From contig MEOL01000020.1 in NCBI GenBank assembly GCA_001769215.1, positions 52,716 through 116,715 of the forward strand: a stretch of DNA of 64,000 bases, written 5' to 3'. The first letter of the stretch is position 1. Each line of letters begins with the position of its first letter. The notes under the pieces were generated by a model, which was given only the letters and a program-made list of their open reading frames with translations, searched no databases and was not told the origin of the DNA. Positions 17,680-26,579 of the stretch are shown piece by piece. The DNA is from Bacteroidetes bacterium GWF2_41_31 (GTDB lineage: Bacteria > Bacteroidota > Bacteroidia > Bacteroidales > F082). The translations under genes were made by a program, and so were the position numbers.

Positions 17680-18200
17680 AATTCAGGAAATTTTCCATTT
17701 AGTATTTTTTTTTCTTTAACCTATTTCTACATAATAACCCACCCATTCTCAATCGCTTAAAACTATTTAAATCAACTATTAGTGTTATTGTAAAAGGATC
17801 ATCGGGTATTTGGAAGGGTAAATCTAGGAATTAATTTTATTGGTTTGAATTTTAGTGTCATTATTTTGGTGAGTTATTTTTGGGCGATGAGAGGTTGTTG
17901 AGATTGATCTTTCTTAGATGGGATAACCTTCCAGGTTTTTTTCAACCTGGAAGGTTGAAGTATTTACGAATGTCGACTCCGAAAACTTTCGGGGTCAAAT
18001 TTCATCATTCCACGCCAGAGGCGGGCAGGCCTTGTTCGATTGCTTGACTGCCGGTTTACCTACCGAAGGTAGGTGAACCGGCCGATTTATCTGCCAATTT
18101 ATCTGCCGAAGGCATGAAGGCATGGAGGCATGGAGGCAGTTCGATATTCATATGCTTCCTGACCTCAAACCTTGAACTGCCCCGTAGCCGGAACAAAAAA

Positions 18201-18227
18201 AAAGCCCGGTGCATCGAACCGGGCTTT
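18201..18227. terminator. Bidirectional terminator after the M16 peptidase gene
   Basis: Stem AAAGCCCGGT / ACCGGGCTTT with flanking A-run (18195-18203) and T-run, so it works on either strand. It lies about 20 bp beyond the stop at 18246. Confidence 0.88.
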
Positions 18228-18245
18228 TTTTAAACTGGATTGTTC

Positions 18246-21059
18246 CTATTCTTCCGGCAGCAAAACCACCCTGAGGTAATGCTCCGAATTAAAGTACTTT
18301 TTCGCCATATTCTGAATATCCTCCGCCGATACGGCTGAAATCATGTCCTGTATTTCTTTGATGGTGAGCATCTCAGATTGATTGAAAAGACTGGCCTGAA
18401 TTTTACCCAACCAATATTTATTCTGTTCTGCATTGGTTTCAAAATCCCTGATGAGCGTTTCTTTGGCTTTGCCTAAATTAATATCCGATGGCCCGGACTC
18501 CTGTAGGGCTTTCATCTCCAAGAAAACGGTTTCCGACAAGGTATCCGCTTTGTTTGGGTCGCATCCCCAGCCGATCATGACCGATATCTCTTCTTTTGGA
18601 TATTTTTTCGTGTTTTGACTGGCCCTCACCCCGTACACTCCTCCCTGGTCCTCGCGCATGTTCTCGCGTAACCTGATACCAAGAATCTTCATCAGCATGG
18701 TCATCCTGATTTCGTTGGTGGCATTCCACTCAAACTCTTCATCCATCAAAATGGCCACAGTGCTTTGTGGTTCGGTGCCTTTGCGTACGGTGGCTTCGGT
18801 GGTTCCATCCGGAAACTTCGGGCTTACATCCTTCCATTTAGAGGCCATACCCGTGTTGGGCAAGCTTCCAAGATATTTTACAATGAGTGGTTTGATGGTG
18901 TTTAAATCAAAATTGCCTACGAAAACGAATTGGAATTCGTTGGCATTGGCAAACCGGTCTTTGTAAAATGCATAGGCCTTTTCCATGTTGATGCTGTTTA
19001 GCTGAGCTTCGGTTGGAATAACAACAGTTCTTATATTGTTACTTGTGGCCAATTTATACAATGTATCGTAGAACACAGCCCTGGGATTGGCTTTCATAAA
19101 TTTAAACTGGGTGTTCATCTGTTCCATGAAGGTGAGATAGGCGGTTGAGTCGCTGCGAGGTTCAGTGAAATACAGGTAGGTAAGTTGGAACATGGTTTCA
19201 AGGTCCTTCTTAACGGAGTTTCCGCTTAGTTCCTGAGTGAGTTCCTGAATGGCCGGACTCACATTCACGTTTTTCCCGGTTAAAAATTTGTTTAAATCAA
19301 TGTTGCTAAACCCGCCCAGCCCGCTTTGGTTCATTATTTGGGCCGCGTATTTTGCCGACATAAAATCAGCATCCGAAGCAAGAGAAGTTCCTCCTAGGCT
19401 AAATCCGGTCATCAGGATTTCATCGTTTTTGAAATCAGTAGGCTTCAGTAGCACACTTACTCCATTGTTTAATTTGAGTTTGGTAATGCCGAAGTTGTCC
19501 ATGGTGGTTTCACTTATAATTTCTCCTCCCGGCAGCGGGTGACTGATGAGTGAGGTGGCAATGGCTTCCTCCTTGTATTTTTCCAATTTGCTTTGGGTAG
19601 CTTTTTTAAAATCGTCCAATACTTCTTGTTCGGTAGGAATGCTAACCCCCTCGCGTTCGGGCCCGTTGATCATAATCACCAGGTTGCTGTCGCTGATCAA
19701 CTGAGCAGCCAGTTTGTTAACATCCATCAAATTAACCGACGGAAGCATGCCTTTGGTGAGTTCGTATTCGAACTCAATGCCGGGATAAGGTTCTTTTTCT
19801 AGGAAATTGTCGACATATTTCGATACGAACACCCTGGACGGGGTATGGTCTTTTTCTTCCAGCGCTTTTTCCAGGTCGCTGATCATTTGTGCCTTTTGGC
19901 GCTCCAGTTCAGCTTGTGAGAAACCAAATTGTTTCACCCGTTCATTTTCTTCGAGCAGCACCACCAAAGCCTTGTTGATTTGGTTTTCTTTGGTGACGGC
20001 AAACGACATGTAAGCATCAATCGAGCGGCCAAGAAATCCGCCATACATCGTGGCAGCATACAGGAAGGGTGACTCAGGGGTTTGATTTATTTCGTTCAAA
20101 CGGGCATTTAACATGCTGATATATAAATTGGTGATAATATCCTCCTTGTAATCGTTTACCGTGGCAGTGGTTTTCTTGGGGTGTTTATAAAACAACATCA
20201 CCATATTGGAGGTGGCTTCTACATCGGTGGCAATAGCGATAAGCGGTTCCTTGTTTCCGGGGATGTCATATTCCGCGCGCGGGCGTGCATTTTCAGGATT
20301 TTTCAGGTCACCAAAGGTTTCTTTAATCTTTTGTTCCGCGAAAGCGGGATCAATTTTTCCAACCACCACAACCGCCATTAAATCGGGGCGGTACCAGTCG
20401 CGGTAAAACCGCTTGGGTACATCATAGGCGCATGAATCGATCACCTTCATTTTTCCAATGGGAATGCGATCGGCATAGCGCGAGTTGTTAAAAATAATGG
20501 GGAACGACTTTTTCATCATCCTGTCGTTGGCTCCCAGGCCCAAACGCCATTCTTCATGGATGACACCGCGTTCTTTGTCGATTTCTTCGTCTTTAAGCGA
20601 CAAATTCTTCGACCAGTCGTGTAAAATTAAAAACGCTGAATCGATCAACCCTTCGCGGTCGGCCGGGATTTGAAACATGTAGACAGTTTCGTCAAAACTG
20701 GTGTAGGCATTCAGATCGGCGCCGAAATCAACTCCCGAGCTTTCGAGGAAATTAATCAGGTCGTGTTCACTAAAGTTGGCAGTACCGTTAAATGCCATGT
20801 GCTCGATGAAGTGAGCCAGCCCTTGCTGATCGTCGTCTTCCAATATGGAACCTGCATTGACTACCAACCGGAATTCGATCCGGTTTTCGGGTTTCTTGTT
20901 TTCACGAACGTAATAACGCAGCCCGTTGTCTAAAGTTCCGGTAATTACTTGTTGATCGGTAGGCAGTTTGTGTTCACCCGCCGTTTGCCCTGTCAGATTG
21001 ATCAACCAAAATGACAAAGCCATTGTTAAAATCAGGGTCAGAGATAATTTTGTTTTCAT
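18246..21059 (-). CDS. M16 family (insulinase-type) zinc peptidase
   Basis: 937 aa with an N-terminal secretory or membrane segment (residues ~5-25). It carries the inverted zinc motif H83-F-I-E86-H87 and the downstream Glu ligand in ERGVIHEEWR. The two-part M16 architecture is present, with the active half at the N-terminus and inactive repeats in the C-terminal half, as in single-chain bacterial enzymes of ~930 aa. It probably degrades peptides in the periplasm. It is a single-gene unit with a strong terminator. Confidence 0.93.
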   Translation of the reverse strand: MKTKLSLTLILTMALSFWLINLTGQTAGEHKLPTDQQVITGTLDNGLRYYVRENKKPENRIEFRLVVNAGSILEDDDQQGLAHFIEHMAFNGTANFSEHDLINFLESSGVDFGADLNAYTSFDETVYMFQIPADREGLIDSAFLILHDWSKNLSLKDEEIDKERGVIHEEWRLGLGANDRMMKKSFPIIFNNSRYADRIPIGKMKVIDSCAYDVPKRFYRDWYRPDLMAVVVVGKIDPAFAEQKIKETFGDLKNPENARPRAEYDIPGNKEPLIAIATDVEATSNMVMLFYKHPKKTTATVNDYKEDIITNLYISMLNARLNEINQTPESPFLYAATMYGGFLGRSIDAYMSFAVTKENQINKALVVLLEENERVKQFGFSQAELERQKAQMISDLEKALEEKDHTPSRVFVSKYVDNFLEKEPYPGIEFEYELTKGMLPSVNLMDVNKLAAQLISDSNLVIMINGPEREGVSIPTEQEVLDDFKKATQSKLEKYKEEAIATSLISHPLPGGEIISETTMDNFGITKLKLNNGVSVLLKPTDFKNDEILMTGFSLGGTSLASDADFMSAKYAAQIMNQSGLGGFSNIDLNKFLTGKNVNVSPAIQELTQELSGNSVKKDLETMFQLTYLYFTEPRSDSTAYLTFMEQMNTQFKFMKANPRAVFYDTLYKLATSNNIRTVVIPTEAQLNSINMEKAYAFYKDRFANANEFQFVFVGNFDLNTIKPLIVKYLGSLPNTGMASKWKDVSPKFPDGTTEATVRKGTEPQSTVAILMDEEFEWNATNEIRMTMLMKILGIRLRENMREDQGGVYGVRASQNTKKYPKEEISVMIGWGCDPNKADTLSETVFLEMKALQESGPSDINLGKAKETLIRDFETNAEQNKYWLGKIQASLFNQSEMLTIKEIQDMISAVSAEDIQNMAKKYFNSEHYLRVVLLPEE

Positions 21060-21166
21060 TTTTTAAAAGGTTTGAGCATGTTAATTTTGTGTGTGTAAAT
21101 CTACACAATCATTTTTAAATGGGGCGTTTATTTGGTATCTATTTTAAATTTTCAATGACAATTTTT

Positions 21167-21174
21167 TACCTTTG
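21167..21174 (+). promoter_or_regulatory. -7 box of the superoxide reductase gene
   Basis: TACCTTTG, an exact TAnnTTTG match, 28 bp before the ATG. No clear -33 element. Confidence 0.45.
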
Positions 21175-21202
21175 TGCAAACCTAATCTTTAAAAATTAAG
21201 AC

Positions 21203-21580
21203 ATGAAAATTAATCGGTATGTTGACATTTCAACCATTGAAAGAGATGCAAAAAAAGACTACATCGATCGTCATTCGCCATTTGTGCATTGCGAGGATAA
21301 AGCCACTTTGGGAGATCCTTTTAAGGTGAGTGTAAAGATGGGCAATGAGTACACCCATCCTGATGATTTCGATCATTTTATTGCCTATGTACAACTGTGG
21401 AATGGTGAATTTATGCTTGGTCAGGCATCATTTGCGCCCGGAACACTCGGCAACAAACCCGGACACGCTCAGGTTGATTTTTACGTAGTTCCTAACAAAG
21501 ACCTTAAACTAACGGCAATGGCTTTTTGCACCAAACATGGTTTGTGGCAATCGGATGAAATCATGGTGACGGTAAACTAG
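21203..21580 (+). CDS. Class II superoxide reductase (neelaredoxin type)
   Basis: 125 aa, the size of one-iron superoxide reductases. It reduces superoxide to peroxide in the cytoplasm at a mononuclear Fe(His)4Cys centre. Candidate ligands are H24 (DRHSP), H52 (YTHP), H58 (DHF), C109 and H112 (CTKHGLW). The N-terminal desulforedoxin module of class I enzymes is absent. The usual Glu-Lys before the first His ligand is Asp-Arg here. A monocistronic gene with its own -7 box and terminator. It suggests an organism adapted to low oxygen. Confidence 0.9.
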   Translation: MKINRYVDISTIERDAKKDYIDRHSPFVHCEDKATLGDPFKVSVKMGNEYTHPDDFDHFIAYVQLWNGEFMLGQASFAPGTLGNKPGHAQVDFYVVPNKDLKLTAMAFCTKHGLWQSDEIMVTVN

Positions 21581-21595
21581 GTTTTCTAAAACATA

Positions 21596-21626
21596 AAAAA
21601 AGCCCGGATCGATCCGGGCTTTTTTT
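21596..21626. terminator. Bidirectional terminator between superoxide reductase and M13 peptidase genes
   Basis: Perfect palindrome AGCCCGGATCGATCCGGGCT (21601-21620) with an A-run before and a T-run after. It serves both converging genes. Confidence 0.9.
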
Positions 21627-21640
21627 ATGGAACAATGGGG

Positions 21641-23689
21641 CTACCAAATAATGGCCCTGTCTTCAACCGGAATAAATAACTTGTTGTCAGGCTGAATGTT
21701 AAATGCCGTGATGAAGGTCTCGAAGTTGAAAGGAGGTACATTTACCCTGGCATCTCCCGGGCTGTGAACATCTTCCTTCAACCGGCGTTGGAGTTCCTTG
21801 TCGCGGATATTTTGTCTCCAAACCTGTCCGTAACCCAGATAAAATCTCTGGTCCGGGGTAAAACCATCTGTTTTGTCAGGTATGGTTCCGTTATAGGCTT
21901 TTTGCAAGGCATCGTAGGCAATGCTCAGACCACCCAGGTCGGCAATGTTTTCGCCAAGCGTGAGTTTGCCATCTATATGGAGCGAATCGAGCTCGGTATA
22001 ATTGTCATACAGGATAACCAGTTTGGCGGTTTTTTCGTTAAAACGTTTGGCGTCTTCTTCTGTCCACCAGTCGTTCAGGTTGCCATCTTTGTCGTATTGA
22101 CGGCCCTGATCATCAAATCCGTGGGTCATTTCATGCCCGATTACTACTCCAATGGCGCCATAATTAACTGCATCGTCGGCATCTTTGTTAAAGAATGGAG
22201 GTTGAAGGATACCTGCAGGGAAAACGATTTCGTTATGGGTAGGATTATAATAGGCATTTACCGTTTGAGGGGTCATTCCCCATTCTTTTTTGTCGACGGG
22301 TTTACCAACTTTAGTGATGTTATAATCGAATTCAAATTCACGGGAGTTGAGCACGTTTTGATAATAACTGTCGGAAACGATTTTCAGTGACGAATAATCT
22401 CTCCATTCATCGGGGTAGCCCACTTTTACGGTGATGGCATCCAGTTTTGCCAATGCTTTGACCTTGGTTTCGTCGGTCATCCAATCCAGGTTTTTAATCC
22501 TGTCGGCAAAAGCAAGGCGTAAATTTTCGACCAATTGTACCATGCGTACTTTGGCCTGGGGCGGGAAATATTTTTCTACATAGAGTTGTCCGATGGCTTC
22601 ACCCAATCTGTCGGAGGTAACATTGAGTACACGTTTCCATCGTGGCTGTAGTTCCTGACGACCCGATAATGCTTTACCGAAAAACTCGAAGTTCTGGTTT
22701 ACAAAATCATCGCTCAGGTAATTGGCTGAATTGTCGAGTAAATTCCACATGAGGTAGGTTTTCCATTCGTCAACGGGGATGGTCTGCATCAGGTTACTGA
22801 TTCCTGCAACGAATTCAGTTTGTCCCACGTTTACTTCTCCGGGATCGGGTAACCCGATTTCGGTAAAATACATTTTCCAATCGAAATTGGGTGAAAGCTG
22901 TACAATTGAATCCAAACTCATCTTATTGAAATTGGCCACCGGGTCGCGCAATTCAAGGCGTGTTTTGGAGTTTCTGGCGATTTCGGTTTCAATTTTCAAA
23001 ACCGTTTTGGCTTCTTCGGCGGCTTTGGCATCGTCGTCACCTTTTAATATAAACATTTTGGCCAGGTGATCAAGATATTGGGCCCGCATTTCAACTGACC
23101 GATCGTCGTCGCTGAGATAATAGCTTACATCCGGCAGGGATAAACCTCCCTGATAAAAGTTGGCAATTTCCATGTTGCTGTTCGATTGATCGGCTTCCGA
23201 GAAAATATAAAATAAAGGATATTCGCCTTTGTGGTGTACCTGTCCGATGTATTTTTGAATGCCTGAAATGCTGTTAATCGATTCAATTTCAGCGATTTCA
23301 TTTTCGATGGCTTTTACACCCAACTCATTGATGCGGACAGTATCCATGCCACTGTTATATAAGTCTCTGATTTTCTGGCTGACACTCCCGTTTGGCGCAT
23401 CCTTTTTGGCCGAAACTTCTTCCACGAGTGTTTTGAGCTGAATCTGGTTGTTTTCGTTGAGGATGGTAAATGCACCATATTGGCTAAACTCCGGAGGTAT
23501 TTCAGTGGTTTTCATCCAGGTACCGTTTACGTACCTGAAAAAATTATCTCCCGGGTTTACACCCAAATCCATGTTGGCCAAATCAATGGCCGGCACTATT
23601 GCTTCATTCTTCATATTACTGTTGTTGTTGCACGATAACACACCCAGCAACATTCCGATTGCCAAAGTGTAAAAAATTGGTTTCTTCAT
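21641..23689 (-). CDS. M13 family (neprilysin/PepO-type) metallopeptidase, lipoprotein
   Basis: 682 aa. The lipobox LGVLSC places the modified Cys at residue 20, so it is a membrane-anchored periplasmic or surface enzyme. Zinc site H519-E-M-T-H523, third ligand in GENIADLGGL (ENIAD), and the substrate-binding NAYYNP segment are all present. The length is normal for the family. It cleaves oligopeptides. A single gene converging on the superoxide reductase gene. Confidence 0.94.
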   Translation of the reverse strand: MKKPIFYTLAIGMLLGVLSCNNNSNMKNEAIVPAIDLANMDLGVNPGDNFFRYVNGTWMKTTEIPPEFSQYGAFTILNENNQIQLKTLVEEVSAKKDAPNGSVSQKIRDLYNSGMDTVRINELGVKAIENEIAEIESINSISGIQKYIGQVHHKGEYPLFYIFSEADQSNSNMEIANFYQGGLSLPDVSYYLSDDDRSVEMRAQYLDHLAKMFILKGDDDAKAAEEAKTVLKIETEIARNSKTRLELRDPVANFNKMSLDSIVQLSPNFDWKMYFTEIGLPDPGEVNVGQTEFVAGISNLMQTIPVDEWKTYLMWNLLDNSANYLSDDFVNQNFEFFGKALSGRQELQPRWKRVLNVTSDRLGEAIGQLYVEKYFPPQAKVRMVQLVENLRLAFADRIKNLDWMTDETKVKALAKLDAITVKVGYPDEWRDYSSLKIVSDSYYQNVLNSREFEFDYNITKVGKPVDKKEWGMTPQTVNAYYNPTHNEIVFPAGILQPPFFNKDADDAVNYGAIGVVIGHEMTHGFDDQGRQYDKDGNLNDWWTEEDAKRFNEKTAKLVILYDNYTELDSLHIDGKLTLGENIADLGGLSIAYDALQKAYNGTIPDKTDGFTPDQRFYLGYGQVWRQNIRDKELQRRLKEDVHSPGDARVNVPPFNFETFITAFNIQPDNKLFIPVEDRAIIW

Positions 23690-23971
23690 TTACAAGTTTA
23701 ATCCTTTTGTGATTTTTATACAATCCTATTATAATAACGGAAAAATCCCTTACTGAAATCATCCATCGGATGGCGGATGCACCAGGATGCGATTTTTTTT
23801 ATGACCGGGCAAAGGTAATAAAGTTGTTTTATTTCTCCCTACTTCACCCGGTTACTTTATAAAGGCTTTTCCGGAAGGCTTTCTTCGCTTCAGGAACAGC
23901 TATTTTTGTTATTCCAGACAAAACATTTTAAATTATCTGTTGGTAGATTGTGCGTTGCTTAGATTTGTTTA

Positions 23972-23979
23972 TATTTTTG
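23972..23979 (+). promoter_or_regulatory. -7 box of the START-like gene
   Basis: TATTTTTG, an exact TAnnTTTG match. The transcript would begin at about 23985, only a few bases before the ATG at 23988, which favours the later ATG at 24030 as the translation start. Confidence 0.5.
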
Positions 23980-24029
23980 CCACATCAATGAAAGGAAAAA
24001 GATTGAATTATTTTAACCGCGTCCGTCGT

Positions 24030-24710
24030 ATGTCAACCATGGGTTCAATAAGGGAGGTCGTGGTTTTATTTTTTTTTATTCTTTTTGTGCACTCTGCTAG
24101 TGGATATGCCCAGAAATCAGAAAGTTGGAAAAAGGTAAAAGACAGTGATGGGATTCAATCCTATGTGATGAAGTTACCTGATGTGGCTGTGAATAAAGTA
24201 AAGGTAGAAACCATTGTCAAGTCAAGTCTTTCATCACTGGTCGCTTTGATGATCGATACTCCCAGAAATAGGGATTGGGTTTTTTTAAATATGTATGCCT
24301 GTGTTCAACAAAAGGATGATGAATTTAACTGGGTGTATTATGGGCAAAATAATGCTCCCTGGCCTGTGAGCGACAGAGATGTCGTTGCACGCGTGCATTT
24401 GTTCCAAAATCCTATTACAAGGGAAGTCGTGTTTGAATCGGTTGCCGACCCCGACCTGAGGCCCTTGCATCAAGACTTTGTGCGCATACCCATGTTGCAT
24501 TCTGTTTGGCGGTTTATTCCATTAGGAGAAGGCAGGATAAAGGTGGTTCTCGAGCTTGTTATCGATATGGGAGGCAATATGCCTTGCTGGCTTATAAACC
24601 TGGCAGTGACAAAAGGTCCCTCAAGTTCGATGCTTAAATTTGTTACTCTTGCCAGGGAAGAGCCTTATTTGAGTGCCCACATGGATTATATCAGGGAACC
24701 ACAATGGTAA
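24030..24710 (+). CDS. START-like lipid-binding domain protein, secreted
   Basis: 226 aa from the ATG at 24030. A signal peptide (VVVLFFFILFVHSASGYA) is followed by one START-like domain: SWKKVKDSDGIQSYVMKLP, DTPRNRDWV, NAPWPVSDRDVV and a C-terminal amphipathic helix. START folds bind lipids or hydrophobic ligands in a cavity. The ligand here is unknown. Starts at 23988 (ATG) and 23940 (TTG) are in frame but sit at or before the predicted promoter. It converges on dnaX with 1 bp between the stop codons. Confidence 0.8.
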   Translation: MSTMGSIREVVVLFFFILFVHSASGYAQKSESWKKVKDSDGIQSYVMKLPDVAVNKVKVETIVKSSLSSLVALMIDTPRNRDWVFLNMYACVQQKDDEFNWVYYGQNNAPWPVSDRDVVARVHLFQNPITREVVFESVADPDLRPLHQDFVRIPMLHSVWRFIPLGEGRIKVVLELVIDMGGNMPCWLINLAVTKGPSSSMLKFVTLAREEPYLSAHMDYIREPQW

Positions 24711-24711
24711 T

Positions 24712-26499
24712 TTAGAAGCCAATTTCCAGATTGAACTGGTCTTTTAGCTTTTGCACATTTGGATTTTTTTCAATTAACCTTTCAAGTTTATCCCGGTCGG
24801 TGTATGCCTTTTTAGTCTGATTTTTGTCAGGAACAATGGCATGTAAGGTGATTTGGTTGTTGTTAAGTTCTTTCTTTAAATGTTCCATTAGTTGGTTGAC
24901 AGACAAACTATTCTGTATAATTTGAATGGAATCCACTGTGTAGGTTATCTGGTTGTTATTTCCCAGGCGAGGAGTGTATTTTGCCAGGGCGTTGGCGAAG
25001 CTGGGTGAAATTCCTTCGTAGGATTTACAGAAATCAGTCCACGATTCTTCCAGCTTTTCCTGGGTAAATGGGTTATCAACGATGGGTTCGGGTTGGTTTT
25101 CTTCAGAGATGGATTGTTCCTTGATTGATCGAAGACCGGCTTTAATAGAAATGTTTCTGATGTTTTTCCCGTTCCCTGGTTCCTGACTTTTAATTGTCGC
25201 CGCAGTTTCTGTGTTCGTTTTTTGCACCGGTGTAATTTCCGGCTTTACTTCAATATTTTTTTCAACCTGTGGCTCAATGGGTTTTTCCGGTGCGGCAATC
25301 ACAGGTGGTGGTGCCGAATATTCTATTTTGTTTTCTTGTGCGGTGGTGTTTTTTTGTTCTCTCGGGGCTGGAGGGGGAGGTGGCAGGGTGGTAGCCCCGG
25401 GGTGGCTGTTCGTTAATTCTGCTACTGTCATCAGGGCGATTTCAATGTGCAACCGTTTGTTGTTGCTGGCTTTGTAATTGATATCGTATTGATTGCAGAT
25501 GTCCAGGGCTTTAAACAGAAATTCGGGTGTGCAATGCCTGGCCTGGTCCATATATTTTGATTTCAACTGATCGCTGGCATGCATTAATTTGATGGTAGCA
25601 GGATTTTTAATGACCAAAAGACTACGGAGATGGTCGCTCAAACCCATGATAAAATGCTGCCCGTCGAAACCGTTTTCGATAACTTCATTAAAAAGCAGCA
25701 ACAATTCCTGGATGTCATTTCTAAGCAAATCGTTGGTAATTCTGAAATAGTAATCGTAATCCAGGATGTTCAGGTTTTCGATCACATTTTTGTAACTCAT
25801 CTTATGGCCGCTGTAGCTTACGATCTGATCGAAAGTGGAAAGGGCATCGCGTAAAGCTCCATCGGCCTTTTGGGCAATGATGTGCAAGGCTTCGGGTTCT
25901 GTTTCAATATTTTCCTTCGAAGCCACATAGCCTAAATATTGTGCAATGTCTTCCACATTTATCCTGCGAAAGTCGAAAATCTGACAACGTGACAATATCG
26001 TTGGGATAATTTTATGTTTTTCGGTAGTAGCCAGAATAAATTTCGCGTAGGAGGGAGGTTCTTCAAGCGTTTTTAAAAAGGCATTAAACGCACTCTGCGA
26101 AAGCATGTGGACCTCATCGATGATGTACACTTTATATTTTCCCACTTGTGGCGGAATTCGTACCTGTTCAACAAGATGTCGGATATCGTCTACAGAGTTG
26201 TTAGAAGCCGCATCCAGTTCGTGGATGTTGAACGAAGCATTGTTGTTAAATGAGGTGCACGATTCGCAGGCATCACATGGCTCCAGGTTTTCGGTCAGGT
26301 GAGTACAGTTAATTGTTTTGGCCAATATCCGGGCACAGGTTGTCTTGCCAACACCACGCGGTCCGGTGAACAGAAAAGCCTGCGCCAGGTGGTTGTTTTT
26401 AATGGCATTTTGTAAGGTATTGGTAATAGAATGCTGCCCAACCACCTGATGAAAAGTGGCAGGACGGTATTTACGGGCCGAAACAATAAAATTTTCCAT
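24712..26499 (-). CDS. dnaX: DNA polymerase III subunit gamma/tau
   Basis: 595 aa. The clamp-loader ATPase: FIVSARKYRPATFHQVVGQ at the N-terminus, Walker A GPRGVGKTT, the zinc-binding cysteines around CDACESC, Walker B YIIDEVHML and sensor LATTEKHKI. A Pro/Glu-rich linker (about residues 375-470) leads to a C-terminal tau-like domain. It loads the sliding clamp and organises the replisome. Divergent from the next gene, 80 bp away. Confidence 0.96.
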   Translation of the reverse strand: MENFIVSARKYRPATFHQVVGQHSITNTLQNAIKNNHLAQAFLFTGPRGVGKTTCARILAKTINCTHLTENLEPCDACESCTSFNNNASFNIHELDAASNNSVDDIRHLVEQVRIPPQVGKYKVYIIDEVHMLSQSAFNAFLKTLEEPPSYAKFILATTEKHKIIPTILSRCQIFDFRRINVEDIAQYLGYVASKENIETEPEALHIIAQKADGALRDALSTFDQIVSYSGHKMSYKNVIENLNILDYDYYFRITNDLLRNDIQELLLLFNEVIENGFDGQHFIMGLSDHLRSLLVIKNPATIKLMHASDQLKSKYMDQARHCTPEFLFKALDICNQYDINYKASNNKRLHIEIALMTVAELTNSHPGATTLPPPPPAPREQKNTTAQENKIEYSAPPPVIAAPEKPIEPQVEKNIEVKPEITPVQKTNTETAATIKSQEPGNGKNIRNISIKAGLRSIKEQSISEENQPEPIVDNPFTQEKLEESWTDFCKSYEGISPSFANALAKYTPRLGNNNQITYTVDSIQIIQNSLSVNQLMEHLKKELNNNQITLHAIVPDKNQTKKAYTDRDKLERLIEKNPNVQKLKDQFNLEIGF

Positions 26500-26566
26500 A
26501 TGCTGCTGTAAAGGGCATCAAAAATACGATTTTTTTTTGTGCTTTAGGAAGTGTTAAATTTTTCTG

Positions 26567-26574
26567 TACTTTTG
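26567..26574 (+). promoter_or_regulatory. -7 box directly in front of the deacetylase gene
   Basis: TACTTTTG, an exact match, only 5 bp before the ATG at 26580. The predicted transcript start falls on or beside the start codon, so the mRNA may be leaderless. Confidence 0.45.
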
Positions 26575-26579
26575 AAAAG

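Larger units (their letters stand above)
17577..18245. other. Non-coding stretch rich in hairpins
   Basis: No gene seen. Contents: the box GGTTGGCAAC with arm ACGAGAGTATAAACGC (17656-17679); a perfect 13-bp hairpin at 17925-17956 (AACCTTCCAGGTT, loop TTTTTC); a 15-bp hairpin at 18050-18082 (GCCGGTTTACCTACC, loop GAA, one wobble pair); GGCATGRA/GG short iterons at 18111-18138; and the terminator at 18201-18227. Confidence 0.6.
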
